Source of the DNA: Saccharothrix deserti
Lineage (GTDB): Bacteria; Actinomycetota; Actinomycetes; Mycobacteriales; Pseudonocardiaceae
Assembly (NCBI RefSeq): GCF_009769385.1
Contig: NZ_ML775966.1
Coordinates: forward strand, 1-32,731
Reading direction: 5' to 3'
Length of the DNA: 32,731 nt
The notes beneath the pieces were generated by a model that saw only the letters and a program-made list of their open reading frames with translations, was not told the DNA's origin and ran no database searches. Every line of letters starts with the position of its first letter. Position 1 is the stretch's first letter. Positions 16,135 to 26,554 of the stretch are shown piece after piece. The translations under genes and the position numbers were made by a program.

Positions 16135-16164
16135 TCCTGGACCCGCACCAATGCGGGTCCAGGA
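16135..16164 (-). terminator. Terminator after pheT
   Basis: A perfect 13-bp stem (16135-16147 with 16152-16164) closes a 4-base loop. It lies 7 bases past the pheT stop on the minus strand, consistent with intrinsic termination of the pheST operon. The U-tract is minimal. Confidence 0.8.
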
Positions 16165-16171
16165 CCCTGCC

Positions 16172-18649
16172 TCAGCCTCTCAGCACGGCGCCGAACCGCT
16201 CCGCCGCGGCGGCCACGGCCGCGTCACGCGCCGCCGTCGCCTCCTCCACGGTCAGCGTGCGGTCGGGCGCGCGGAACCGCAACGAGTACGCCAGCGACCG
16301 CTTGCCCTCGCCCACCTGGTCGCCGGTGTAGACGTCGAACAGCCGGATGTCCTCCAGCAGCGCCCCACCGCCGCCGCGCAGCACCCGCGCCACCTGCTCG
16401 GCGGGCACCTCCACCGGCACGACCACGGCCACGTCCAGCAGCACCGGCGGGTACGCCGACACGATCGGCGCGGGCCGGTTGTCGGTCAGCGGCAACGCGT
16501 CGAGGTCCAACTCCATCGCCACGGTCCGCTTCGGCAACCCCAGCGCTTCCACGACCTTCGGGTGAAGCTCACCCGCGTGGCCCACCGGCCAGTCGCCGAC
16601 CCGCAGTTCCGCGCACCGACCGGGGTGCCACGGCGCCAGGTCGGACGCGACCACGGTCAGCTCCACGCCGTACGCCTGGCCGACCAGCCGTGCGGCCTGC
16701 ACCGCGTCCGCCCAGTCCGCCTGCCGGCCCTTGCCCCACCAGCCGGCGTGCTCGCGGTGACCCGCCAGCACGGCCGCCACGTGCACCGGCTGCTGCGGCA
16801 ACGCCGCCAGCAACGACGCCACCTGCGCGTCCGACGGCCGCTCGCCCACGCCGACGTCCGGCACCGGCGCCTGCTGCGTGCGCGGCAACGTCACCTGCGC
16901 GATCGTGTAGACCGCCAAGTCCTTCTGACCGCGCGCCAGGTTCCGCTGCACGGTCTCCAGCAGCCCCGGCACCAGCGTGGTGGCCAGCGCGTGCTTGTCC
17001 GACTCCAGCGGGTTCAACACGCTCACCGTGTTGCGCCGCACGTCGTCCGCGGGCAGCCCCAGCGCGTCGAACACCGACGGCGCCACGAACGGGAACGGCT
17101 TGACCTCGACGAACCCGTCCTCCGCCAACGCGCGCGACACCGTGCGGCGACGGCGCTGCTGCTCGGTCAACCCGCGACCGGCGGGCGCGGGCGGCAGCGT
17201 GGACGGGATCGTGTCGTACCCCTCCAGCCGCAGCACCTCCTCCACCAGGTCGGCGGGCTGGGTCAGGTCCGCGCGCCACGTCGGCGGCACCGCGGTGACC
17301 ATGGTCGCGCCGTCGTCACCGGTGGTGACCTCGACCTGACAGCCGATCTGGCCCAGCCGGCGCGCGCTCACGCCACGCGCGTAGCGGACACCGGCGACCC
17401 GGTCCGGCAGGTTGATCGGCATCGTCACCGGCGCGGGCAGCACCGGCGTGCCCACGTCCGTGCGGCCCGGCTTGATGCTGCCGTCGCCGAACATGTCCAG
17501 CAGCCGTGCCGCGCGCTCCAGGGCGACCGGCGCCAACGCCGGGTCCACCGTGCGCTCGAACCGCTTCGCCGCCTCGCTGGGCAGCTTGTGCCTGCGCACC
17601 GTGCGGGCGATGGACGCCGGGTCCCAGTTCGCCGCCTCCAGCAGGATGTCCGAGCTGGTGGCGCCGACCTCGGTGCTCGCGCCGCCCATCACACCAGCCA
17701 GCGAGATCACGCCGCTGTCGTCGGCGATCACGATGTCGTCCGGGTCCAGCGCGCGGACCTGCTCGTCCAGCGTGGTCAGCTTCTCGCCGGCCACCGCGCG
17801 CCGCACCACCAGGCCGCCCTGCACGGACTGCGCGTCGAACGCGTGCAGCGGCTGGCCGAGCTCCAGCATCACGTAGTTGGTGACGTCCACCGGCAGCGAG
17901 ATCGACCGGATACCGGCCAGCATCAGCCGACGGCGCATCCACCACGGCGTGGGCGCGGTCGGGTCGACACCGCTGACGCGGCGGGCCACGAACCGGGAGC
18001 ACGCGGAGCTGTCCTCGATGCGGACGGGCAGCACCTCGCCCTCGCCCTCGGGCACCTCGGCCAGGCCGGGGTCGCGGTAGGGCACGTCGAACGCGCAGGC
18101 GATCTCACGGGCCAGGCCGCGCACCGAGAACGCGTAGCCGCGGTCCGGGGTCGGCGCGACCTCGATCACCGTGTCGCCCAGGCCCAGCAGCTCGATCGCG
18201 TCGTCACCGGGCTGCGCGGTGCCGCTGGGCAGCACCATGATCCCCGCGTGGTCGTCGCCCAGGCCCAGCTCGCGGGCCGAGCAGATCATGCCGTTGCTGG
18301 TCTTGCCGTAGGTCTTGCGGGCGGAGATGGTGAAGTCGCCGGGCAGCACCGCGCCGGGCAGCGCCACCACGACCGTGTCGCCCTCCTGGAAGTTCGACGC
18401 GCCGCAGACGATGCCGTTGACCTGGTCCGGGCCGACCTCGACCTGGCAGTAGCGGATCGGCTTCTTGAACTCGGTCAGCTCCTCGATCTCCACCACGCGA
18501 CCCGCGACGAGCGGGCCGGTCACGGAGTCGAGCTCGTGGACGTCCTCGACCTCGATGCCGATCCGGACGAACGCCTCGGCGAGCTGGTCGGGCGTGGGGG
18601 TCTCGGCGAACTCGAGGTTCTCGACCAGCCAGGTAACCGGAATGCGCAC
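16172..18649 (-). CDS. pheT: Phenylalanyl-tRNA synthetase beta subunit
   Basis: PheT is the large subunit of the alpha2-beta2 phenylalanyl-tRNA synthetase. It contributes tRNA binding and editing. The 825-residue product has the normal length. An OB-fold tRNA-binding domain lies at about 40-150 (AGRVVEIEELTEFKKPIRYC). The B3/B4 editing region follows, then the B5 DNA-binding-like domain (GVRYARGVSARRLGQIGC), and a C-terminal ferredoxin-like anticodon-binding domain from about residue 730 (SAYPPVLLDVAVVV). The GTG start at 18649 lies three bases after the pheS stop, so the pair is translationally linked. Its own terminator follows. Confidence 0.97.
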   Translation of the reverse strand: MRIPVTWLVENLEFAETPTPDQLAEAFVRIGIEVEDVHELDSVTGPLVAGRVVEIEELTEFKKPIRYCQVEVGPDQVNGIVCGASNFQEGDTVVVALPGAVLPGDFTISARKTYGKTSNGMICSARELGLGDDHAGIMVLPSGTAQPGDDAIELLGLGDTVIEVAPTPDRGYAFSVRGLAREIACAFDVPYRDPGLAEVPEGEGEVLPVRIEDSSACSRFVARRVSGVDPTAPTPWWMRRRLMLAGIRSISLPVDVTNYVMLELGQPLHAFDAQSVQGGLVVRRAVAGEKLTTLDEQVRALDPDDIVIADDSGVISLAGVMGGASTEVGATSSDILLEAANWDPASIARTVRRHKLPSEAAKRFERTVDPALAPVALERAARLLDMFGDGSIKPGRTDVGTPVLPAPVTMPINLPDRVAGVRYARGVSARRLGQIGCQVEVTTGDDGATMVTAVPPTWRADLTQPADLVEEVLRLEGYDTIPSTLPPAPAGRGLTEQQRRRRTVSRALAEDGFVEVKPFPFVAPSVFDALGLPADDVRRNTVSVLNPLESDKHALATTLVPGLLETVQRNLARGQKDLAVYTIAQVTLPRTQQAPVPDVGVGERPSDAQVASLLAALPQQPVHVAAVLAGHREHAGWWGKGRQADWADAVQAARLVGQAYGVELTVVASDLAPWHPGRCAELRVGDWPVGHAGELHPKVVEALGLPKRTVAMELDLDALPLTDNRPAPIVSAYPPVLLDVAVVVPVEVPAEQVARVLRGGGGALLEDIRLFDVYTGDQVGEGKRSLAYSLRFRAPDRTLTVEEATAARDAAVAAAAERFGAVLRG

Positions 18650-18652
18650 CGG

Positions 18653-20195
<1,543 letters not shown>

Positions 20196-20224
20196 GTCAC
20201 AAGCCGCCGGCACGCCCCTAGAAT
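20196..20224 (+). promoter_or_regulatory. Candidate promoter of the HSP90-TPR operon
   Basis: GTCACA (20196-20201) and TAGAAT (20219-20224) are separated by exactly 17 bases. The -10 matches consensus at 5/6. Transcription would start near 20231, leaving a leader of about 37 bases with GAGGTG before the ATG at 20268. No HAIR or CIRCE heat-shock operator was seen. Confidence 0.55.
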
Positions 20225-20267
20225 CGTCCGTCCCACGTGACCTTGACCCGAGGTGAACTCCACTCCC

Positions 20268-22025
20268 ATGGCACACACCTTCGGTGTCGACCTGCGCGGG
20301 ATCATCGACCTGCTCAGCCACCACCTCTACAGCAGCCCCCGCGTGTACGCGCGTGAGCTGCTGCAGAACGCGGTGGACGCGATCACCGCCCGCCGCGCGC
20401 TCCAACCGGACGCGCCGGGCGAGGTCGTGATCGAGCCGGTCGGGTCCTCCGGCGGCACCCTCCGCATCTCCGACACCGGCATCGGCCTCACCGAGCGCGA
20501 AGTCCACGACCTGCTCTCCACGCTCGGCCGCACGTCCAAGCGCGACGACCTCGGGTTCGCCCGCCAGGGCTTCCTCGGCCAGTTCGGCGTGGGCCTGCTG
20601 TCCGCGTTCCTGGTCGCCGAGCGCATCCGGCTCGTCAGCCGGTCGGCGCGTGGCGGACCGGCGGTGCGGTGGACGGCCGACGCGGCGGGCAACTACGAGG
20701 TCGAGGTCGACGAGACGGCCCGCGCCGAGATCGGCACCACCATCGAACTCGTGCCGCACCGCGACTCCGAGCACTGGCTGGAACGGGACGTGGTCAAAGC
20801 GCTCGTCACCGAGTACGGCGAGCTGCTCCCGGTGACCGTCCGGATCGGCGACGAGGTCGTCACGCACGGCGAGCTGCCGTGGACCGAGGACGCCTTGGCG
20901 TACGGCGAAAAAGTGCTGGGCGTGCGGCCGTTCGACGCGATCCCGGTCGAGGTCCCGACGGTGGGCCTCAAGGGCGTCGCGTACGTGCTGCCGAGCGGCG
21001 TGCACCCCGGCGCCCGCCAGTCCCACCGCGTCTACCTGAAGCGGATGCTCGTCGGCGACTCCATCGAAGGCCTGCTGCCGGAGTGGGCGTACTTCGTGCG
21101 CTGCGTGGTCGACTCGACATCGCTGCGGCCGACCGCGAGCCGCGAAGCGCTCTACCAGGACGAGACACTGCTCGCCGTGCGCGAGGAGCTGGGCCGCCAG
21201 GTCCGCGACTGGCTGGTGAGGCTCGACGCGACGGACCCGGACCGCACCCGAGCCCTGCTGGACGCGCACCACCTGGGCATCAAATCGCTGGCCAGGGTGG
21301 ACGACGAGATGCTGCGGCTGGTCGAGCGGTGGCTGCCGTTCGAGACCACCGACGGCCCGCAGTCGCTGCGCCAGTTCCGCCGCAAGCACGGCGTCATCGC
21401 GCACGTGCCGGACGTGGACGAGTTCCGCCAGCTCGCGCCGGTCGCGCACGCCCAGGGCATGGGCCTGGTCAACGCCGGTTACGCCTACGACGCCGAGATC
21501 ATGGAACGGCTGGTCGAACTGGACGGCCCGACCGCCGCGCGCCGGGTCGCGCCGAGTGAGGTGCTGGCCGCGTTGGGCGACCCGGACCCGGAGCTGGAGC
21601 GCACGTTGCGCGAACGCCTGGCGCAGGCCGGGGACGTGCTCGAACGGCACGACTGCGAGGCCGTGCCGCGCGACTTCGACCCGGGCTCGCTGCCCGCGCT
21701 GCTGGTCACGAACGTGGAGGCCGAGCGCAAGCGGGACGCGCAGCAGGTCGGCGAGCAGGCCGACCCGCTGTGGGCGGAGCTGCTGGGCAGCCTGGTGGAG
21801 TCGTCGTCGGGCGCCTCGCAGCGGCTCGTGCTCAACTGCCGCAACCCGCTGGTGCGGCGGCTCGCGCAGCTGACCGACCCGGCGCTGGTGGAGCTGACCG
21901 TCGAATCGCTGTACGTGCACGCCCTGCTGCAAGCACGGCGTCCGATGCGCCCGAAGGACACCGCGGCGCTGAACCGTTCGTTCCTGGAACTGCTGGACCG
22001 CGCTGTCGGTGGCCGAAAAGGATGA
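20268..22025 (+). CDS. HSP90-family (HtpG-like) chaperone
   Basis: This 585-residue cytoplasmic protein has HSP90 architecture. The N-terminal GHKL ATPase domain carries ELLQNAVDA (30-38, metal-binding Asn34), DTGIG (69-73), the glycine-rich lid GQFGVGLLSAF (104-114) and GTTIEL (156-161). The middle domain contains the HSP90 hallmark FVRCVVDSTSLRPTASRE (276-293), with the ATP-sensing Arg in SRE. The C-terminal domain is shorter than in classical HtpG (about 625-640 residues) and ends without an MEEVD tail. ATG 20268 has GAGGTG upstream; an in-frame GTG at 20253 is possible. It is followed after seven bases by a TPR gene. It is probably a specialised HSP90 paralogue, not the housekeeping chaperone. 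Confidence 0.92.
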   Translation: MAHTFGVDLRGIIDLLSHHLYSSPRVYARELLQNAVDAITARRALQPDAPGEVVIEPVGSSGGTLRISDTGIGLTEREVHDLLSTLGRTSKRDDLGFARQGFLGQFGVGLLSAFLVAERIRLVSRSARGGPAVRWTADAAGNYEVEVDETARAEIGTTIELVPHRDSEHWLERDVVKALVTEYGELLPVTVRIGDEVVTHGELPWTEDALAYGEKVLGVRPFDAIPVEVPTVGLKGVAYVLPSGVHPGARQSHRVYLKRMLVGDSIEGLLPEWAYFVRCVVDSTSLRPTASREALYQDETLLAVREELGRQVRDWLVRLDATDPDRTRALLDAHHLGIKSLARVDDEMLRLVERWLPFETTDGPQSLRQFRRKHGVIAHVPDVDEFRQLAPVAHAQGMGLVNAGYAYDAEIMERLVELDGPTAARRVAPSEVLAALGDPDPELERTLRERLAQAGDVLERHDCEAVPRDFDPGSLPALLVTNVEAERKRDAQQVGEQADPLWAELLGSLVESSSGASQRLVLNCRNPLVRRLAQLTDPALVELTVESLYVHALLQARRPMRPKDTAALNRSFLELLDRAVGGRKG

Positions 22026-22032
22026 TGCTGCG

Positions 22033-24849
22033 ATGAGCGAGGAGAAGGACGCCGCCGAGCGCCAGTTCGTCGAGGCGTACCACATGCCCGAGGGCATGGC
22101 GCGGCACGAGGCGCTGGAGCGCGCCGCGCGTGCCGCGGACGCCCTCGACCACCTGCCGCTGGCGGTGAGCTGCCGGATCGCGCTGATCCGCTCGGCCTAC
22201 GACCTGGGCCGCTACGACCTGATGCTGGCGCCGTTCGCGTGGTGCGGCACGGCGGAGCAGCGCGACCCGACCGCGTTCGACGAGTGGGAGACGCACAGCT
22301 TCGACTGGGCGCACAAGTGGATCGTCAGCGGCCTGATCGCGGACCCGCGGTTCACGTTGGAGCAGATCGGCTCGTTCGTGGACCAGTTGGCGGCCCGCTA
22401 CCAGCGGCTCGGGTACTCGATGCAGCCGGTGCACGGTGCGCGCGCCGACCTGGCCGCGCACGTCGGCGACGACGAGGCGTACCGGGAGCACTTCGCGCGG
22501 TACCTGGCGATGGACCGCGGCCCGATGAGCGACTGCGAGGCGTGCGTCATCGAGGAGCAGGCCGGTCACCTGATCCGGCAGGGCAGGCACGCCGAGGCGG
22601 TCGCGCACGCCGAGCACCAGTTGGCGCAGGACACCGGCTGCGCGACCCAGCCGCAGGGCATCCTGACCACGTTGACGCCCGCGTTCGTGGAGCTGGGCGA
22701 CGTGGACCGGGCGCGGCAGGCGCACGTGGTGGCGTACCGGCTGGTGCGCGACGACATGGTCGGCGGCTACCTGGACGACCACCTGGAGTTCTGCGCGCGC
22801 TCGGGCAACGTGCGGCGCGGTGTCGAGCTGCTGCGCGGCCACCTGCACCGGGTGCACCACTCGACCAGCCCGTCACGGGCAATGCACTTCGCCGCGGGCG
22901 CCGCGCTGCTGCTCAGCCGGGTGTCGCCGGACGAGGAGTTCGCCGTGCCGCGGGACGGGCGGACCACGGTGATGTCCGCGCCCGAGCTGCGGGCGGTGCT
23001 GGAGGCGCAGGCGTTGGAGATCGCGGCCCGGTTCGACCGGCGCAACGGCACCGACGCGGTGAGCAGCCGCATCCGGCAGACGCTCGCCGCACCCGACACG
23101 ATCCCGGTGCCGCTGGCCGTGCCGATCGCGTCTCCCCCGGCTCCCGCGCTCGAGGCCTTCGAGGCCGTCGAGGAGGAGCCGGTGGCGGTCGGCGACCCGG
23201 TGGAGTTGGCGGAGCGGATGTGCGAGGCGTTCGACCGGGGCGAGTTCATGCTCGGCATGCGGCTGCTGCGGTCGCTGCCGGAGGACATGGACTCGTTGCT
23301 GCCCGAGCGGCTCGGTGCGCTGGTCGCGGCGCGGCGGGCGATCGTCGGCGGGCACGTGCGGCCGAAGGACGAGGTGCTGGCCGAGCTGGACGTGGCGATC
23401 GAGCGGCTGGCCGAGTGCGGCGAGTACGACCTGGCCAACCGGTACCGGGCGCGTGGCGCCGGGCTGCGCGCGGAGGAGGGCGGTCTGGAGGAGTGCACGG
23501 CGGTCGCGCGCACGTGCCTGGCCGAGGCAGAGGTCGCCGGCACCCCGTACACGCGGGTGCTGACCAGGTTGCTGCTGGCGGACCTGCTGGCCGACGGGGA
23601 GGAGTTCGACGAGCAGGGCGCGCTGGTCGCCGAGGCGTTGGAGCTGGCGCGGGCCGAGGTGCCGGAGCTGGCGTCGCGGGCGCGGTGCGACCGGGCCCAG
23701 CACCTGGCCACGACCGGGCAGTTGGACGAGGCGCACACCGAAGTGGTGGACATCCTGGCGAGCGATCCGCCCGCGTCGGTGCGGTTCGACGCGCTGCGGC
23801 TGCTGCTGAAGCTGCAGACCGTTCGGGGTGACGAGGAGGCGGTCCGGACGGCCGCCGAGTTCGTCGACTCGTTCAGCACGCCGCGCGGGCCGTGGACGGC
23901 CGAGACGCACCGGCAGCGGGTGGCGTCGGTCGAACGGCTGGGGCTGGAGGCCGAGCACCTCGCGGAGCTGCGCGACGCCGTTACCGCTGGTCACGAGGTC
24001 GGCGTGCCGGACGACGTGGCCAAGGCGTGCTACGCGCTGGCCGGCGGCTACCTCAAGTCGGGCCGGTTGGTGGAGGCCGCCGAAGCGCTCGAAGAGGCGG
24101 TGCGGGTGATCGAGGACGGCGACGTCGACCCGGACGTGGTCGTCCCCGTCCGGTACCGCCTGGGTCAGGTCTGCGCCCGCCTGGACGAGACCGAGTCCGC
24201 CCGCCGCCACCTGGAAGTGGCGCTGGGCATGGTCCCGGCGGACGAGCCGTGGCGTCGCGCGATGGTCCTGGACGTCCTGGCCGGCGTCCTGCGCCGACTG
24301 GACCAGCCGTTGGAAGCCGCGTCGGCGTACCAGGGCGCGGCGGCGGCGTGGCAGTCGGTGTCGGAGTTCGCCGAGGCGGCGGGTTCCCTGGTCGAGGCGG
24401 CGGCGGCGCTGCCGAACGAGGAGGCCGCCGAGTGCGCCACCACCCTGACCGCGGCCGAGGAACTGCTGTCGTCCGTGGAAGACCTCGACCACCGCACCCA
24501 CCTGACCGCACGGATCGCCGCGATCCGGGCGTTCCTGCACACCCAGGCGGGCGAACACGCGGCGGCCATGGAGCAGAACGGCATCGCGGAAGAGCTGGCC
24601 GCCCAACTGGGCGACCTGGACTGGCAGACCTTCCTGGTCGCGCGGGGTGCCCGCTTCCTCCTGGAATCCGGCGACCCGGTCAACGCCGAGGCCGAAGCCC
24701 GCCGGGCGGGCACCCTGATCAACGACGAGACGCCGGCACAGATCCTCGGCGACATCGCGAACGTCCTGGAAGAAACCCTCCGCGCCCAAGCCAAACCAAC
24801 CTCAGGCGACCCCGTACTCCGCGCCCTGACCACCCGCCTGGAGGCCTGA
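22033..24849 (+). CDS. Large TPR-repeat protein paired with the HSP90 homologue
   Basis: This 938-residue soluble protein is made almost wholly of helical repeats. It has no signal peptide, transmembrane segment or recognisable catalytic motif. TPR-like helix pairs recur, for example GRHAEAVAHAEHQLAQ, GRLVEAAEALEEAVRV and ESARRHLEVALGMVP. A Pro/Ala/Glu-rich linker near residues 355-390 divides an N-terminal block from a longer C-terminal solenoid. ATG 22033 was chosen because AAAAGGA lies about 11 bases upstream. An in-frame GTG at 22009 would overlap the HSP90 gene by 17 bases. The tight spacing suggests co-translation. TPR proteins are typical HSP90 partners in eukaryotes; a co-chaperone role here is inference. 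Confidence 0.88.
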   Translation: MSEEKDAAERQFVEAYHMPEGMARHEALERAARAADALDHLPLAVSCRIALIRSAYDLGRYDLMLAPFAWCGTAEQRDPTAFDEWETHSFDWAHKWIVSGLIADPRFTLEQIGSFVDQLAARYQRLGYSMQPVHGARADLAAHVGDDEAYREHFARYLAMDRGPMSDCEACVIEEQAGHLIRQGRHAEAVAHAEHQLAQDTGCATQPQGILTTLTPAFVELGDVDRARQAHVVAYRLVRDDMVGGYLDDHLEFCARSGNVRRGVELLRGHLHRVHHSTSPSRAMHFAAGAALLLSRVSPDEEFAVPRDGRTTVMSAPELRAVLEAQALEIAARFDRRNGTDAVSSRIRQTLAAPDTIPVPLAVPIASPPAPALEAFEAVEEEPVAVGDPVELAERMCEAFDRGEFMLGMRLLRSLPEDMDSLLPERLGALVAARRAIVGGHVRPKDEVLAELDVAIERLAECGEYDLANRYRARGAGLRAEEGGLEECTAVARTCLAEAEVAGTPYTRVLTRLLLADLLADGEEFDEQGALVAEALELARAEVPELASRARCDRAQHLATTGQLDEAHTEVVDILASDPPASVRFDALRLLLKLQTVRGDEEAVRTAAEFVDSFSTPRGPWTAETHRQRVASVERLGLEAEHLAELRDAVTAGHEVGVPDDVAKACYALAGGYLKSGRLVEAAEALEEAVRVIEDGDVDPDVVVPVRYRLGQVCARLDETESARRHLEVALGMVPADEPWRRAMVLDVLAGVLRRLDQPLEAASAYQGAAAAWQSVSEFAEAAGSLVEAAAALPNEEAAECATTLTAAEELLSSVEDLDHRTHLTARIAAIRAFLHTQAGEHAAAMEQNGIAEELAAQLGDLDWQTFLVARGARFLLESGDPVNAEAEARRAGTLINDETPAQILGDIANVLEETLRAQAKPTSGDPVLRALTTRLEA

Positions 24850-24884
24850 CCTGCAGAAATGGTGACCCAGAGGAGCAACGCCGA

Positions 24885-25040
24885 TTGTCAACCAAGATCA
24901 CCAAATCGAGCGAACTCGATGTCCAGCCAGAACCGAAATCGACTTCGCGCGTCGCCTTGAACGAGGAAGGAGGCCGGCTCAGGCGCGCTGGGCACGAGCC
25001 GAGGTGTAAAGGCACACCGCCGCCGCGGTCGCCAGGTTGA
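24885..25040 (+). CDS. Candidate small ORF after the TPR gene
   Basis: A TTG at 24885 follows a good GAGGAG site with a 9-base spacer and opens a 51-codon frame. Residues 1-30 (STKITKSSELDVQPEPKS and so on) are rich in Lys, Ser and Glu, with lower GC than the surroundings, and look unlike a shadow frame. After about 24975 the frame runs antisense through the rRNA methyltransferase gene and becomes Arg/Pro-rich. The real product may be shorter or truncated. No family was recognised. It would be the third gene of the HSP90-TPR operon if real. Confidence 0.3.
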   Translation: MSTKITKSSELDVQPEPKSTSRVALNEEGGRLRRAGHEPRCKGTPPPRSPG

Positions 25041-25686
25041 GACTCTCCGCACCGCCGTAGATCGGCACCTTCAGCGAAGCGTCCAAGCCGGCCACGACCT
25101 CGTCGGGCAGCCCGTGCGCCTCACTGCCGAACACCCACGCCGTGGGCACCGCGAGGTCCCCGCGCAGATCAGCGGTCACCAGGTCCTCCGGCGCGTAACC
25201 ATCCGCCGCGACCAGCCGCAACCCCGCCTCCCGGCACGCGGCGAACGCCTCACCCGCATCCCGCACCCGCGCGATGGGCAGGTGGAACACACTGCCGGTC
25301 GACGCACGCACGCACTTGCCGTTGTGCGGGTCGACCGTGTCGCCCGCGAAGATCACCGCGTCCGCACCGGCCGCGTCCGCGACCCGCGCCACCGTGCCCG
25401 CGTTCCCCGGATCCGCCACCCCGTGCAGCACGGCCACCAGCCGCACCCCCGGCGTCAACGCGGCCGACAGCGGCACGTCCACCAGCGAGCACACCGCGAC
25501 GATGCCCTGCGGCGTCACGGTCTCCGACAGCGCGGCGGCCGCCTTGTCCGTCACCGCGCTCACCGGCACGCCGGCGTCGACGGCGTCGCGCACCAACGCG
25601 GGGTTCCGCGAGGCGGCGAGGGAGGTCACGAACAGTTCGTGGACCCGTCCGCGCCCGGCGGCGGCCCACGAGAGGGCCTCGCGCAC
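24979..25686 (-). CDS. tsnR: SpoU-family rRNA/tRNA 2'-O-ribose methyltransferase
   Basis: This SPOUT-fold methyltransferase uses S-adenosylmethionine and probably acts on 23S rRNA (TsnR/RlmB type). The knot-forming motifs are clear: LHGVADPGNAGTVARVADAAGA (motif 1 with the catalytic Asn-Ala-Gly-Arg-like region), AWVFGSEAHGL (motif 2) and VPIYGGAESLNLATAAAVCLY (motif 3). GTG 25686 is the first canonical start in the open frame. However, the family's N-terminal substrate-binding segment (RLTRRPGRDRAERFLAEG) is encoded upstream of it, at about 25732-25679. Real translation therefore probably starts earlier, perhaps at CTG 25827, which overlaps the rplT stop. Its position after rplT fits tsnR of other actinobacteria. 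Confidence 0.88.
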   Translation of the reverse strand: MREALSWAAAGRGRVHELFVTSLAASRNPALVRDAVDAGVPVSAVTDKAAAALSETVTPQGIVAVCSLVDVPLSAALTPGVRLVAVLHGVADPGNAGTVARVADAAGADAVIFAGDTVDPHNGKCVRASTGSVFHLPIARVRDAGEAFAACREAGLRLVAADGYAPEDLVTADLRGDLAVPTAWVFGSEAHGLPDEVVAGLDASLKVPIYGGAESLNLATAAAVCLYTSARAQRA

Positions 25687-25759
25687 GGCTTGCGCGCCCT
25701 CGGCGAGGAAGCGTTCGGCGCGGTCGCGGCCGGGGCGCCTGGTCAGCCGCCCAGCGGCA

Positions 25760-25804
25760 ACGACCCGGGGAGTCCGTTCGGTGAACGGAGCATCCCCGGG
25801 TCGT
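25760..25804 (-). terminator. Hairpin terminator of the infC-rpmI-rplT operon
   Basis: A 12-bp perfect outer stem (25760-25771 with 25793-25804) is capped by an inner 7-bp stem (25773-25779/25783-25789). It begins 20 bases past the rplT stop on the minus strand. It lies inside the upstream extension of the methyltransferase reading frame, which is unusual. Confidence 0.75.
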
Positions 25805-25823
25805 GGTGCGCGGTCGTTCGCGC

Positions 25824-26213
25824 TCAGGCCTTGTCCTCAGCGGGCGCGTTGACGTCGCTGGGCAGTGCGGCCTTGGCCAGCTCCACCAGCGCGGCGAACG
25901 CGGCCGGGTCGCTGACGGCCAGCTCGGCCAGGATCTTGCGGTCGACCTCGATCTCGGCGAGCCGCATGCCCTGGATGAAGCGGTTGTACGTCATGCCGTT
26001 GGCGCGGACACCGGCGTTGATGCGCTGGATCCACAGCTTCCGGAAGTCACCCTTGCGGGCGCGGCGGTCCCGGTAGGCGTAGTTGAGCGAGTGGAGCACC
26101 TGCTCCTTGGCCTTGCGGTACAGCCTCGAACGCTGGCCGCGGTAGCCGCTGGCGAGCTCAAGGGTGGTACGGCGCTTCTTCTGGGCGTTCACTGCCCTTT
26201 TGACGCGTGCCAC
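25824..26213 (-). CDS. rplT: 50S ribosomal protein L20
   Basis: L20 binds 23S rRNA early in large-subunit assembly and in many bacteria represses its own operon. The 129-residue protein has the family's basic N-terminal arm ([14 protein letters not shown], residues 2-15) and the globular domain with [20 protein letters not shown]. The last 15 residues are an acidic extension common in actinobacteria. The start is GTG at 26213. It is the third gene of infC-rpmI-rplT and followed by a strong hairpin. Confidence 0.98.
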   Translation of the reverse strand: MARVKRAVNAQKKRRTTLELASGYRGQRSRLYRKAKEQVLHSLNYAYRDRRARKGDFRKLWIQRINAGVRANGMTYNRFIQGMRLAEIEVDRKILAELAVSDPAAFAALVELAKAALPSDVNAPAEDKA

Positions 26214-26286
26214 GGGTCCATCCTGTCGATCTCGTGGAGCCGGTGGGGGCCGGCTCCGGTGTTCAAGGGGGTGAAGGTCTAAGGCC

Positions 26287-26481
26287 TCAGAGGCCGAGCA
26301 GCTTCTTCAGCCGCGGCACGTCGTTCTTCGCGACCTCGGTGGTGCCGGAGAGGCGGCGCGTCAGCTTGCTGGACTTCTTCTCCAGCAGGTGGCGCTTGCC
26401 GGCCTTCTCGCGGACGAGCTTGCCGCTGCCGGTGACCTTCACACGCTTGGAGGTCCCGCTGTGGCTCTTGTTCTTGGGCAT
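26287..26481 (-). CDS. rpmI: 50S ribosomal protein L35
   Basis: L35 is a small structural protein of the large ribosomal subunit. The 64-residue product is highly basic and has the family pattern [21 protein letters not shown] at the N-terminus and RLKKLLGL at the C-terminus. ATG 26481 was chosen because it gives the exact family start; the frame extends further upstream without similarity. It lies between infC and rplT. Confidence 0.97.
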   Translation of the reverse strand: MPKNKSHSGTSKRVKVTGSGKLVREKAGKRHLLEKKSSKLTRRLSGTTEVAKNDVPRLKKLLGL

Positions 26482-26554
26482 TTCCGTCCTCAGTCTCGTG
26501 CAGCCACCGGGGATGGGGGCGGCCATGCTTGCTCCCGGCCCGGAGGCCGGGAGA

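Noticed and set aside
24053..24511. 152-residue minus-strand frame in the TPR gene
   Set aside because: Arg/Pro/Gly-rich shadow with no start signal.
22873..24789. 638-residue minus-strand frame
   Set aside because: It is antisense to the TPR gene and rich in Arg, Gln and His as expected for shadows of high-GC coding DNA.
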